In this document: piece after piece, positions 9,810 to 17,515 of the stretch
Position numbering within the stretch: position 1 is the first letter of the stretch
How the letters are laid out: each line of letters begins with the position of its first letter
Assembly (NCBI RefSeq): GCF_019402645.1
Contig: NZ_VKKS01000001.1
Location: forward strand, 124,001 to 188,000
From: Morganella morganii
Lineage (GTDB): Bacteria; Pseudomonadota; Gammaproteobacteria; Enterobacterales; Enterobacteriaceae
Direction: 5' to 3'
Length of the DNA stretch: 64,000 bases
Translations under genes and position numbers: made by a program
Notes under the pieces: model-generated
The model's database searches: none
What the model saw: the letters and a program-made list of their open reading frames with translations, nothing else
What the model was told of the DNA's origin: nothing

Positions 9810-11282
9810 ATGGAAAAGAATAAGAAAATCATTCGCGGTGGAACAATCATCACCATGGATAATACCTCCGGCGATATTATCAACGGTGCGATACTGATCA
9901 AGGGTAACCGGATCAGCGCAATAAGTGCGGATATACAGGAATTTGATCATCATACCGATGCACAGGTGATTGATGCACAAGGGACTATTGTTACACCCGG
10001 CATGATCGATACGCACCGCCATAACTGGATGGCGCTGTTCCGTGGCGTCTCTGCGGAAGAGTCGTTACCGGCATTTCTTATCAATACGTTCTATGCATTC
10101 GGCGCAATTATGACGGCAGATAATATGTACGCCGCTGTCCTGAACGGTAATATCAGTGCCCTGAATGCCGGAACAACAACAGTTTATGAAGTGAATGATT
10201 GCGTCAATTCACCGGAACATGCCGCCAACGCGGTAGCGGCAATGAAAGCCAGCGGCATCCGGGGCATCTACGGTTATGGCATGCAGGTGTATGATTTTGA
10301 ACCTGCCGGGTTTGCTTCTATGGATGCACGGCGTGATTGTGCCCGCGAGCTCTCAGAAACTCTGTTCCGTGACCGGGATCGCTTGGCTGCCGGTATGCTG
10401 ATCTCGGATCCCGGCACTGTGCCGTTCTCTGAATCGGCAAAACAAATCCGTCTGGCAGATGTCCTCGGCCTGAAACTCGCCTCACATACCGGCGCGGCCA
10501 AAACCTCTGTTCTGCTGCGCGGCCTGCGTGAACTGGATGACCACGGGCTATTGCTGCCGGGACATATTCACGCCCACAGTAACGGGCTGACCGGCGAAGA
10601 CTGGAAACTAATCGCCAAAAGCGGCGGCCATGTGGTAAGTACGCCTTCGAGTGAGTTACAGATGGGAATGGGTTTTCTGCCTTATCAGCCGTGTGCGGAG
10701 TTTGGGATCCCGTTTGCACTCGGGACAGATTTTACCGGTGTGACAACGGATGACCTGTTCACTCAGATGAATATGGCGCTGCAAATCGAAAGGGCGCTGG
10801 CGAATGACAAAGTACATCAGCGCGATACCATGCCGTTTGAAATTACCCCGACCGTCCGTGAAGCCCTGCACTGGGCAACCCTCGGCGCAGCACAGGTGCT
10901 GGGCATGGAAAACGATATCGGCTCCCTGGTTGCCGGGAAAAAAGCGGACATCATTATTATCCGCCACAGAGACGGTTTTGTGGCACCTGTACACGCAGCA
11001 GGCAGTGTGGTGCAGATGACACACACCGGTGATGTCGATACTGTGCTTGCCGACGGTGTGATCCGCAAACAAAACGGCGTGCTGACCGGTTTCGATCTCC
11101 CGGAGGTGACCCGGTTATCCCATAACGCCCTGGCAGAGCTGGAAGTACGCATCCGTGACCGGAAAATCCTGAATGCGCAGGAAGTGGAAGCCTTCTTTCG
11201 CCTGGCAGAGCGGATGGCATCCTTCCATTTCTCACAGGCTTACAGTGATGAGTTTTTTGTTCAGGCGATGAAACAGGCCTGA
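9810..11282 (+). CDS. Amidohydrolase of the ATZ/TRZ-like metal-dependent hydrolase family
   Basis: A 490-aa cytosolic metal-dependent hydrolase of the TIM-barrel amidohydrolase superfamily. Visible metal and catalytic residues are the HxH pair H69/H71 (DTHRHN), H226 (ASHTG), the His-rich GHIHAHSN segment (252-256) and D307 (GTDFTG). A small beta-sandwich is built from both termini (start KIIRGGTIITMD; end VVQMTHTGDVDTVLADG). Relatives deaminate or dechlorinate triazines, guanine, cytosine or related heterocycles, and the substrate here cannot be told. An upstream in-frame TTG at 9786 is possible, but the ATG at 9810 has a GAGG ribosome binding site at the right distance. It is monocistronic, ending in a strong terminator. 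Confidence 0.85.
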   Translation: MEKNKKIIRGGTIITMDNTSGDIINGAILIKGNRISAISADIQEFDHHTDAQVIDAQGTIVTPGMIDTHRHNWMALFRGVSAEESLPAFLINTFYAFGAIMTADNMYAAVLNGNISALNAGTTTVYEVNDCVNSPEHAANAVAAMKASGIRGIYGYGMQVYDFEPAGFASMDARRDCARELSETLFRDRDRLAAGMLISDPGTVPFSESAKQIRLADVLGLKLASHTGAAKTSVLLRGLRELDDHGLLLPGHIHAHSNGLTGEDWKLIAKSGGHVVSTPSSELQMGMGFLPYQPCAEFGIPFALGTDFTGVTTDDLFTQMNMALQIERALANDKVHQRDTMPFEITPTVREALHWATLGAAQVLGMENDIGSLVAGKKADIIIIRHRDGFVAPVHAAGSVVQMTHTGDVDTVLADGVIRKQNGVLTGFDLPEVTRLSHNALAELEVRIRDRKILNAQEVEAFFRLAERMASFHFSQAYSDEFFVQAMKQA

Positions 11283-11334
11283 TATGCAGTGCGCTGCGGC
11301 GGGCAGCAGTCTCTCTTGGTGACCCCGCCTTTTC

Positions 11335-11368
11335 GGGGATTCCGGTTTAATACGGAATCCCCTTTTTT
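11335..11368 (+). terminator. Rho-independent terminator of the amidohydrolase gene
   Basis: A perfect 10-bp stem (GGGGATTCCG / CGGAATCCCC) with the 8-base loop GTTTAATA is followed by six T residues. It lies 53 bases after the amidohydrolase stop and just before the 3' end of the convergent TonB receptor gene. Confidence 0.9.
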
Positions 11369-11375
11369 ATGCTTT

Positions 11376-13553
11376 TTACCAGTGCAGGGTCAGTGTGGTG
11401 GTTACCTGCCGGTCATTACCCCAACTGCATGCCGCATCCGTAAAACAGGCAGACACATAGTGTTTATTGAACAGATTATTGATATTCAGGGCGATTTCGG
11501 CATCTTCAAGTGCCGGAAGGTTGTCGAGGCGGTAGCGCAGCATCATATCTGCCACGGTATAAGCGGGAACGGTGAAACTGTTGGCATCATCCCCCTGTGT
11601 TTTGCCGTTATAACGCACGCCGCCGCCGATAGTCAGGCCGCTGAGCGGTGCGCTGCCGAAGGTATAATCTGTCCACAGCGAAGCGGTATGTGCAGGCACC
11701 ATGGCCGGGTGATGATTGGCATTCTCCGCTTGCTGACGGAAGCGGGTATCGGTATAGGCGTATCCGGCAATCAGGTTCCAGTTGTAGGTCAGTGCGGCTT
11801 TGGTTTCCAGCTCAATCCCCCGCGAACGGATTTTCCCGCCCTGCACACTGAAAAACGGATTCAGCGGGTCCCGGTGCAGGTTATTGTCTTTGGTCAGCTC
11901 ATAAACGGCGAGTGTGGCGGACAGCGCGGCATTATCCGGCAGGTATTTCAGCCCCGCCTCATACTGTTTGCCCCGTGACGGATCCAGCGGTTTTCCGCTG
12001 ACAGTGGCGGCCGTACTCGGCTCAAATGATTCGCTGTAGCTGAAATATGGAGCGAAACCATAAGGCAGCTGATAATTCACACCGCCGCGCCAGGTGAATT
12101 CTCTGTCTGTCTGGTGATGCGTACTGTCTGTGCCGCTGAGATTATCGTGGCTGCGGGATTTACTGGTGTTTTCGTCATAACGGCCGCCGAGTGTGAATGT
12201 CCAGTCTTTCAGAAAGAGCTGATCCTGGGCATAAATCCCGGTCTGGTGGTTTTTATTAACAGTACCGCTGTCTGCCAGCGGCATTATTGCCAGATTGCCG
12301 TATTGCGGGGATCGCAGATCCAGCGGGGCGGCAACCCCCATCTCATTGGTCATCCGGTTACGGAGCTGCGAGTAATCCACACCCATCATCAGGGTATTGT
12401 GCCAGTTATGGCCACTGATATTGTGGATAACATGCGTGTCAGTGACCAGGCCGGACAGCCGTTCGTCGTTACGGATATGGCTGCGGGCAAGGGAGGATGA
12501 AAGATCCTGCTGCGGTACACCGTAACAGGCGGCCGGATTGCTGCTGCACAATCCGCTGCCGTAAATTGTGCGCCAGTTGGTGCTGATATGCTGATAACGC
12601 AGCCCCTGATGCAGCGACCAGTTATCATTGAATGCATGATCAAACTGCCAGCCAATCAGCCGCTGCTGCCGTTCAAAGCGGTTATAGCCCGGCTCGCCTT
12701 CGTTAAAACCGGAAGACAATTTCCCGGCCGCTCCGCTGTCAACAGTCCCTTCACGCGGCAGCCAGCCGTAATAGCCGTTGCGCGGGGCATTCATAGCCTG
12801 CGCGGTGAGCAGTAAAGATGTGGCGTCATCCGGCTGCCAGAGATAAGAGCCCTGCAAGGCATAATACCGTTCCCGTTCCCCCTGTTGCTGCTGATGCTGA
12901 TCATGCAGCGTGCCCGTCAGGCGGTAAGCCTGTGTTTCCTCATCATTCAGGGCATCGCTGAGATCAAACCCGGTCTGCCACAGATGGTGATTCCCTGCCT
13001 GTAAGCGGATTTCCCGCAGCGGGTTCATCTGCGGGCGTTTGGATGTCATGGTGACTACGCCGCCGGGATTGGATTGCCCGTAAAGCACAGATGCCGGGCC
13101 TTTCAGTACATCAATCCGCTGCATAAATTCCGGCAGCATCCGGCTCTCCGCATACATATCCCCCTGTACTTTTAACCCGTCCAGATAAATATTCTGGCTG
13201 ACATTGTGGAAACCGCGCATCATGACACTGTCAAAAACCGATGAACTGCCGGACGTGCCGGTCACCACCCCGGGGGTGTATCCCATAGCCTGTTTCAGTG
13301 TGGCGGGATTGCGGGCGGCGATTTCCTCCTCACTGATTACTGAAACCGAGGAAGGAACTTTGTTCAGCGGCGTGGCGGTTTTGGTGGCGCTGTTGCTGTG
13401 TGTGGCACGGTATGTGCCGTTACTGTCCGTGGGATTTACGGCAGGCGGCGCAGCGGTTACCACGATTTCGTCTTCAGCGGCATGGCAGGCACCGGCAACC
13501 AGTAAAGCAGCCAGAGAGAGCCGGAACAGGGAAGTGCGATAAATTGCAGTCAT
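11376..13553 (-). CDS. TonB-dependent outer-membrane siderophore receptor
   Basis: A 725-aa outer-membrane receptor that imports ferric siderophores using TonB/ExbBD. It has an N-terminal signal peptide (about residues 1-25, ending ACHA), a TonB box (DEIVVTA, about 28-34), a plug domain (SVSVISEEEIA, YLDGLKV, VLKGPASVLYG, PGGVVTMTSKRP) and a 22-strand-type barrel ending in aromatic LTLHW. A late Cys pair (SACFTDAACSWG, then NDRQVTTT) is typical of hydroxamate-type receptors such as FhuA and FoxA, so a hydroxamate ligand is a reasonable guess. A Fur-box-like sequence lies just upstream. No transport genes for the siderophore adjoin it. Confidence 0.92.
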   Translation of the reverse strand: MTAIYRTSLFRLSLAALLVAGACHAAEDEIVVTAAPPAVNPTDSNGTYRATHSNSATKTATPLNKVPSSVSVISEEEIAARNPATLKQAMGYTPGVVTGTSGSSSVFDSVMMRGFHNVSQNIYLDGLKVQGDMYAESRMLPEFMQRIDVLKGPASVLYGQSNPGGVVTMTSKRPQMNPLREIRLQAGNHHLWQTGFDLSDALNDEETQAYRLTGTLHDQHQQQQGERERYYALQGSYLWQPDDATSLLLTAQAMNAPRNGYYGWLPREGTVDSGAAGKLSSGFNEGEPGYNRFERQQRLIGWQFDHAFNDNWSLHQGLRYQHISTNWRTIYGSGLCSSNPAACYGVPQQDLSSSLARSHIRNDERLSGLVTDTHVIHNISGHNWHNTLMMGVDYSQLRNRMTNEMGVAAPLDLRSPQYGNLAIMPLADSGTVNKNHQTGIYAQDQLFLKDWTFTLGGRYDENTSKSRSHDNLSGTDSTHHQTDREFTWRGGVNYQLPYGFAPYFSYSESFEPSTAATVSGKPLDPSRGKQYEAGLKYLPDNAALSATLAVYELTKDNNLHRDPLNPFFSVQGGKIRSRGIELETKAALTYNWNLIAGYAYTDTRFRQQAENANHHPAMVPAHTASLWTDYTFGSAPLSGLTIGGGVRYNGKTQGDDANSFTVPAYTVADMMLRYRLDNLPALEDAEIALNINNLFNKHYVSACFTDAACSWGNDRQVTTTLTLHW

Positions 13554-13567
13554 AAATCAATATCTCA

Positions 13568-13586
13568 TTGAATGATAATTATTACC
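13568..13586 (-). promoter_or_regulatory. Fur box upstream of the TonB-dependent receptor
   Basis: The 19 bases starting at 13568 match the Fur consensus (GATAATGATAATCATTATC) at 14 of 19 positions, including an unbroken AATGATAAT core. The box lies 15 bases before the receptor start codon, where Fur would block transcription or early elongation. This predicts iron-repressed expression of the receptor. Confidence 0.8.
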
Positions 13587-13630
13587 GTCATAAATGGCAT
13601 GTATGCGGATGGCGGCAGTGATAAATAATG

Positions 13631-13651
13631 AAAAAGGCTGCCGGAGCAGCC
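13631..13651 (-). terminator. Rho-independent terminator of the MFS gene
   Basis: Read on the minus strand, a perfect 6-bp GC-rich stem (GGCTGC, loop TCCG, GCAGCC) is followed by TTTTT. It separates the MFS transporter gene from the downstream, same-direction TonB receptor gene and its Fur box, so the two are separate units. Confidence 0.85.
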
Positions 13652-13671
13652 ATCAGAATTAATACAGGTGA

Positions 13672-15087
13672 TTAAGCAGTGTCATTGTGCAGATGCGGTT
13701 TTTTCAGGAAGAAGGCGAAAACCAGTGATAACAGGCCGAGCAGCAGGATAAGCCAGAACACGGCGCGGATCCCCGAAGCAAGTGCGGCAGTTGCCGTCTG
13801 CTGTACCGATGCCGCATCACGGTAAAAAGACATCAGGGTGATGGCTGAAGCCGTACCAACCGCCCCCGCCACCTGATAAAAGGTATTCCACACGGCAGAA
13901 CCGTCTGCATACAGACGGGCGGGAAGGGCACTCATCGCCGTGGTTTGTGCGGGCATAATTACACAGGTGACACCCAGACACAGGAGCATAAAGGCGGTGA
14001 CAATCTGCCACACCGGCGCATTTTCCCCGACGGCATACAGAAACAGTGCGGCGCTCATCAGCATAAACAGGGAGCCGCAGACCACAAACGGACGCGAATC
14101 AAACCGGTTATAAAGGAAGCCGATCAGCGGTGAGAACACCACATTGATAATATTACCCGGCAGCAGCAGGAGCCCGGCTATCGCCGCACTCAGCATCAGC
14201 ACATCTTTCAGAAAAACCGGCAGGATAATCGCGGCAGAGAGCACACTCATCATGCTCAGGATCATCATCATCAGGCCAATAATAAACAGCGGATTACGGA
14301 ACACATCCGGGTGGATCATCGGCATGGCCATGTGCGTCTGGCGGCGGGCGAACATACCCAGACAGATCACCCCGGCCAGCAGAGAGCCCCAGACTGCGGG
14401 ATCACGCAGGCTGTGTTCAGCCAGGATCGCCAGCCCGTAAATGATGCCGCTGAATCCGGCGGATGAGAGCAGGAGAGAAACGATATCAATACGTGGCCGC
14501 GTGATTTCGCCAATGGGGGCTATGGATTTCAGGGCAAGTAAAATAATGGCGGCATAGGCCAGCGCACTGAGCCAGAAAATCGCATGCCAGCTGAGCAGGG
14601 TGATAATAAAGCCGGAAATTGTCGGCCCCAGCGCCGGTGCCAGGGTAATCGCAATACCTACCATCCCCATCACCACCCCGCGCTGATAGACCGGAAAAAT
14701 TAACAGTGCCGCACTCATCATCACAGGCAATATCACCCCGGTACCGACAGCCTGGATAACCCGGCCGGACAGTAATACCGCAAAACCGGGGGCCAGCGCG
14801 GCAATCAGACAACCGGCGAGCGACACACACAGTGCTGTGAGGATCAGTACTCTGGTATTAAACCAGCGCACCAGAAATGCTGATACCGGCACAAACACCG
14901 CCAGTGTCAGCAGATAACCGGTCACCAGCCACTGTGCCTGACCGGCGGAGAGAGAGAACTGGCTCATCAGATTGGTGAGCGCCATATTTAATGCGGTTTC
15001 CCCGAACAGACCGGTAAATGTTCCGGCCATCAGTACGCCCAGCATTATTTTCGGGTGGTGTACCTGTATTGTTGCCTCTGTTGTCAC
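13672..15087 (-). CDS. MFS multidrug-efflux-type transporter (DHA2-like, MarR-controlled)
   Basis: A 471-aa proton-driven major facilitator of the drug:H+ antiporter-2 type. It has about 13-14 hydrophobic segments, the motif-C-like LAPALGPTISGFI, and the DHA2 N-terminal pattern LNMALTNLMSQF then QWLVTGYLL. It resembles the EmrB/LmrB/MdtD group; the substrate is unknown. It starts with GTG at 15087 with AGGA nearby, and no better ATG is in frame. It is divergent from a marR gene, with palindromic operators between them, the standard arrangement for a pump induced by its own substrate. No membrane-fusion (EmrA-like) partner is adjacent, so it probably exports to the periplasm only. Confidence 0.88.
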   Translation of the reverse strand: MTTEATIQVHHPKIMLGVLMAGTFTGLFGETALNMALTNLMSQFSLSAGQAQWLVTGYLLTLAVFVPVSAFLVRWFNTRVLILTALCVSLAGCLIAALAPGFAVLLSGRVIQAVGTGVILPVMMSAALLIFPVYQRGVVMGMVGIAITLAPALGPTISGFIITLLSWHAIFWLSALAYAAIILLALKSIAPIGEITRPRIDIVSLLLSSAGFSGIIYGLAILAEHSLRDPAVWGSLLAGVICLGMFARRQTHMAMPMIHPDVFRNPLFIIGLMMMILSMMSVLSAAIILPVFLKDVLMLSAAIAGLLLLPGNIINVVFSPLIGFLYNRFDSRPFVVCGSLFMLMSAALFLYAVGENAPVWQIVTAFMLLCLGVTCVIMPAQTTAMSALPARLYADGSAVWNTFYQVAGAVGTASAITLMSFYRDAASVQQTATAALASGIRAVFWLILLLGLLSLVFAFFLKKPHLHNDTA

Positions 15088-15107
15088 ATTCCCATCCTAT
15101 TATTTCA

Positions 15108-15120
15108 TCAACCAGGTTGA
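15108..15120. promoter_or_regulatory. Putative MarR operator 1 (MFS side)
   Basis: TCAACC-A-GGTTGA is a 13-bp palindrome in the gap between the MFS and marR genes, 21 bases before the MFS start. It shares the TCAAC/GTTGA half-sites with the longer palindrome at 15153-15167, which supports two binding sites for one dimeric regulator. Confidence 0.7.
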
Positions 15121-15152
15121 CGAAAAGGAAAGTAACGTACTTTGCGATAATG

Positions 15153-15167
15153 GTCAACTTAGTTGAC
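15153..15167. promoter_or_regulatory. Putative MarR operator 2 (marR promoter)
   Basis: GTCAAC-TTA-GTTGAC is a perfect palindrome about 45 bases, centre to centre, from operator 1. It lies just upstream of a -10-like TATACT at 15181-15186, so a bound repressor would cover the -35 region of marR. This suggests autoregulation of marR together with repression of the MFS gene. Confidence 0.75.
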
Positions 15168-15211
15168 GATTTGTTTTTGGTATACTGCACAAAAAGAAAA
15201 GGAGTGAGCGC

Positions 15212-15649
15212 GTGAAAATTGCATTAAACGACCTGGATTTTATTGACCTTATCAGTGAGCGGCATACACGGCTCCGTGAGCGGATTGATACACTCTGGAA
15301 TGCCCGGAGCGAAATTCACATGAGTAATTCTGAGTGGTACATTTTGTCGAGAGTGTATGACCAGCCGGTATCTGTGGCAGATATTTCCGCGACCGTGGCC
15401 ATCTCCCGCCAGGCGATTCATAAATTCATCCGCCAGATGGAAGAGAAGGGATTAATCACTATCTTTGATGTTCAGGGCAGTAAAAAGCTTAAGGGTGTGA
15501 AAATGACGCCGCTCGGGCAGCAATGTTATGGCACCTATGAAGCTATCAAAACCGCATTGTGCGATGAAATTGGTACCGCTGTCGGGCAGGAAAATCTCGT
15601 GCTGATAACCCGGTTATTTCAGTTGCCCTGGTTTGATGAGAAACAGTAA
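15212..15649 (+). CDS. MarR-family transcriptional regulator
   Basis: A 145-aa winged-helix regulator. The helix-turn-helix is visible at about residues 56-78 (VADISATVAISRQAIHKFIR), followed by the wing (EEKGLITIFDVQGSKKLKGVKMT) and flanking dimerisation helices. It starts with GTG behind a good AGGAG site. It is divergent from an MFS efflux gene and shares an intergenic region with two matching palindromes, so its predicted job is ligand-relieved repression of the pump and of itself. The effector is unknown. The stop codon lies in the upstream arm of its own terminator. Confidence 0.88.
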   Translation: MKIALNDLDFIDLISERHTRLRERIDTLWNARSEIHMSNSEWYILSRVYDQPVSVADISATVAISRQAIHKFIRQMEEKGLITIFDVQGSKKLKGVKMTPLGQQCYGTYEAIKTALCDEIGTAVGQENLVLITRLFQLPWFDEKQ

Positions 15650-15680
15650 CGCCTTTTCTGCTGCTCAGAAAAGGCGTTTT
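15648..15680 (+). terminator. Terminator of the marR gene
   Basis: A perfect 13-bp stem (AACGCCTTTTCTG / CAGAAAAGGCGTT) with a 5-base loop begins at the marR stop codon and ends in a short T-run. It lies between marR and the convergent small gene ending at 15684, so it may serve both strands. Confidence 0.8.
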
Positions 15681-15683
15681 CGT

Positions 15684-16043
15684 TCAGGTATGGTCTGCGG
15701 CAGAGAGATGCGTAAACAGCCAGCGGAGCAGGACATCGGTTAGTGCGGCATCATCCGCCGGGTTCAGTTTTGCTGCTTCTTTCCGGAAATGCTGCCATAA
15801 AATACCGTTCTGCGCGGGGATTTGCCGGTGCAGGCGTTGTGCCGCCGCCAGCTTGCTGCTGATATCCGGCGGATCCGGAAAACGCGGCAGCGGCTTTCCG
15901 TACAGGCACTGCAGATCATCCTGCAACTGTGAAATTTGTGACGGTGCAAAATTGAGTAATTGTCCGCTTTGTATCAGTCCGGAGGAATACTCCGCCTGAA
16001 CCGCCTGTAATGATTGATGTAATACCTGTTGCAGTGTGTTCAT
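15684..16043 (-). CDS. Hypothetical protein, 119 aa
   Basis: I do not recognise this protein. It is a small soluble-looking polypeptide with no signal peptide or membrane segment, rich in Gln, Leu and Ala, and likely mostly helical (QQVLHQSLQAVQAEY; SQISQLQDDLQCLYG). A proline-rich linker lies in the middle (PLPRFPDPPD). The ATG is supported by a strong AGGAG site six bases upstream, and base composition matches the core genome, so the gene is probably real. It stands alone between marR and the amidase module. Confidence 0.65.
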   Translation of the reverse strand: MNTLQQVLHQSLQAVQAEYSSGLIQSGQLLNFAPSQISQLQDDLQCLYGKPLPRFPDPPDISSKLAAAQRLHRQIPAQNGILWQHFRKEAAKLNPADDAALTDVLLRWLFTHLSAADHT

Positions 16044-16395
16044 TTTTCTCTCCTGATAATCCGGGCTGCTGTGCCGGGGATAATAGCGGACAGAAAAATC
16101 AATGCTTCGCTGTCCGGCGAAATATCCGTGGTTATCATGGAAGAAGAAAAGAAACGGAACACTCCGGTTTCCTCAGATTGAAGTTTCCGCAGTTATCAAT
16201 CAGTTACCCGGATAATTGAGATGTTGCGATGCATTCCATCGGATCCGCTGCCGGCGTTCCTTTAAAATATCAACGGATTAGCCGATGTCCAGGACACCAA
16301 ATGTGTCAACCTGATATCTGGCTGCTCAGGTAGGCAGACAGCTTCAAATGGGTAGACAGTAAAATGCTGCTATCTGCCTAATAGGCAGAATTAAG
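16044..16395. other. Intergenic region with TAGGCAGA repeats, 3' of the immunity gene
   Basis: About 350 bases without a gene I can support. The right half contains TAGGCAGA twice (16331-16338 and 16382-16389) and its complement TCTGCCTA at 16373-16380. Two mutually exclusive hairpins are therefore possible on either strand. No T-run follows, so a terminator is doubtful. It marks the edge of the AT-rich amidase/immunity segment and could be the scar of its acquisition. Confidence 0.4.
16373..16389. repeat. Inverted repeat TCTGCCTA / TAGGCAGA
   Basis: Eight-base arms are separated by one base (TCTGCCTA-A-TAGGCAGA), seven bases past the immunity gene stop. A further copy of the right arm lies at 16331-16338. 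It could be a weak hairpin terminator, an operator or an element boundary; the sequence does not decide. Confidence 0.45.
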
Positions 16396-16806
16396 TTAAT
16401 TATCTAATCCGTAAGTACCCGCCATCGGGTCTTCCCACGAATTATCTTTTTGGAAAAAATAAATTGAATCGTTATTATCCAGGATAACCCGGCCAAGACC
16501 ACTGGATTGCAGAACCCACTCTCCGGATACACCATTTTCAAATTCAACATTTCCGGTTGATACACATGAAGAGTAATATTCATGTAACCATTTATTTTCT
16601 TTCGATTCTTCAGATGATTTAAAAAATTTTATAAGTTGATTTTTATTTGGTCTGAATTTTTTACAGGCATTTATTTCACCTTCGCCGGGAGCTTTGGTAA
16701 CCGTAATACCAATGTTTTTAATTTCTATATTTTTCACAGCCATAGCATTCAATAAATTTGGTATGGTAGCCATTAAAAATATTAAGATATATTTCTTATT
16801 TGCCAT
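16396..16806 (-). CDS. Predicted exported immunity protein for the adjacent amidase
   Basis: A 136-aa protein with a classic signal peptide (MANKKY, hydrophobic stretch, probable cleavage after NLLNA near residue 21). The mature part has two Cys residues (ACKKF and YSSCVS) that could form a disulfide, and a beta-rich C-terminus (GEWVLQSSGLGRVILDN, then SWEDPMAGTYG). It overlaps the 3' end of the amidase gene by 25 bases and lacks a clear ribosome binding site, so it is probably made by translational coupling. A periplasmic protein overlapping a peptidoglycan-amidase gene is the usual pattern for effector immunity. That role is inferred from context. Strongly AT-rich. Confidence 0.7.
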   Translation of the reverse strand: MANKKYILIFLMATIPNLLNAMAVKNIEIKNIGITVTKAPGEGEINACKKFRPNKNQLIKFFKSSEESKENKWLHEYYSSCVSTGNVEFENGVSGEWVLQSSGLGRVILDNNDSIYFFQKDNSWEDPMAGTYGLDN

Positions 16807-17327
16807 GATGCGGTGCTCGCTTCTGTTTCATTTTTTCTGCCAACGTCAGGATGTCTGTACACTTCAGATGTTGAAATGTCCATAGAATCTATTAACTCAG
16901 ACACAAGCCATTTAAGAGATGTATTTTGTTTTGGATTCACACTCTCATATTCTTCTGTGGTTTTTCCTTTAATATCGTATGCTTTACCGACTATTTCTAT
17001 ACCGATACTATCAATGTTACCAGGATAACGATCCGGAAATGGTCTGGCTTTTTCTATATCAGAAATATCCTTATATTTTCCTTTTAATTCAAGGTTGGCC
17101 ATTTTTGTTAACTCTGAAGGCTCACATTTTTTTTCAATCACACAGCGTGATTTCATTTTTCCTACATGCCATGTTACCTTAAATAAAGAGGCAGTTTGAT
17201 AAATAACACCATCTTTATCTATTAAAAAATGAGCGCCATTGCTACCTGCGTGACTATAACTGTTAAATACATGAGTTTCTGCGAGAGTATTGGTTTGGTG
17301 GACAACAATGCTGTTCACTTTATCCAT
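16782..17327 (-). CDS. N-acetylmuramoyl-L-alanine amidase (Amidase_2/PGRP-like), predicted antibacterial effector
   Basis: The product is predicted to cleave the bond between N-acetylmuramic acid and the stem peptide. Zn-ligand-type motifs are IVVHQT (His10), WHVGK (His near 54) and a late RHPDVGRKNETE (His plus Lys). AHFLIDKDG and SIGIEIVGKA are typical of the fold. There is no signal peptide, so reaching the periplasm would need a dedicated route such as type VI secretion, of which no other gene is visible here. The ATG used has a GAGGA site. However, the frame stays open upstream (IERGR just before the Met) and, through one TAA at 17373-17375, reaches another ATG at 17408. The full gene may have been 208 codons and is now interrupted. 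Confidence 0.75.
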   Translation of the reverse strand: MDKVNSIVVHQTNTLAETHVFNSYSHAGSNGAHFLIDKDGVIYQTASLFKVTWHVGKMKSRCVIEKKCEPSELTKMANLELKGKYKDISDIEKARPFPDRYPGNIDSIGIEIVGKAYDIKGKTTEEYESVNPKQNTSLKWLVSELIDSMDISTSEVYRHPDVGRKNETEASTASWQIRNIS

Positions 17328-17410
17328 TCTTCCTCGCTCAATATGGTTAAATATCTTAGTTTTTATACGATTTTATTTTACGATTCCATTATCATCTATA
17401 TACAACATAT

Positions 17411-17482
17411 ATAACCATCCTTTAGTTAATTATCTTACTAACTTATATCACATCACCATATCATCAACTATAGGATGGTTAT
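17411..17482 (-). promoter_or_regulatory. Inverted repeat that could hide the amidase-leader ribosome binding site
   Basis: A perfect 11-bp inverted repeat (ATAACCATCCT at 17411-17421; AGGATGGTTAT at 17472-17482) has a 50-base, very AT-rich spacer. In the minus-strand transcript the arm nearest the gene reads AGGATGGTTAT and supplies the AAGGA ribosome binding site for the ATG at 17408. Pairing with the distal arm would bury that site. This could limit translation of the amidase frame or be temperature-sensitive. Confidence 0.55.
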
Positions 17483-17515
17483 GTAACTTACAGGAAGTAT
17501 TGTAAGCCTCCCAAC

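Noticed and set aside
16044-16395. Insertion-sequence or attachment-site remnant at the edge of the amidase islet
   Set aside because: Short TAGGCAGA repeats are present, but there is no transposase fragment, no long terminal repeat and no tRNA gene.
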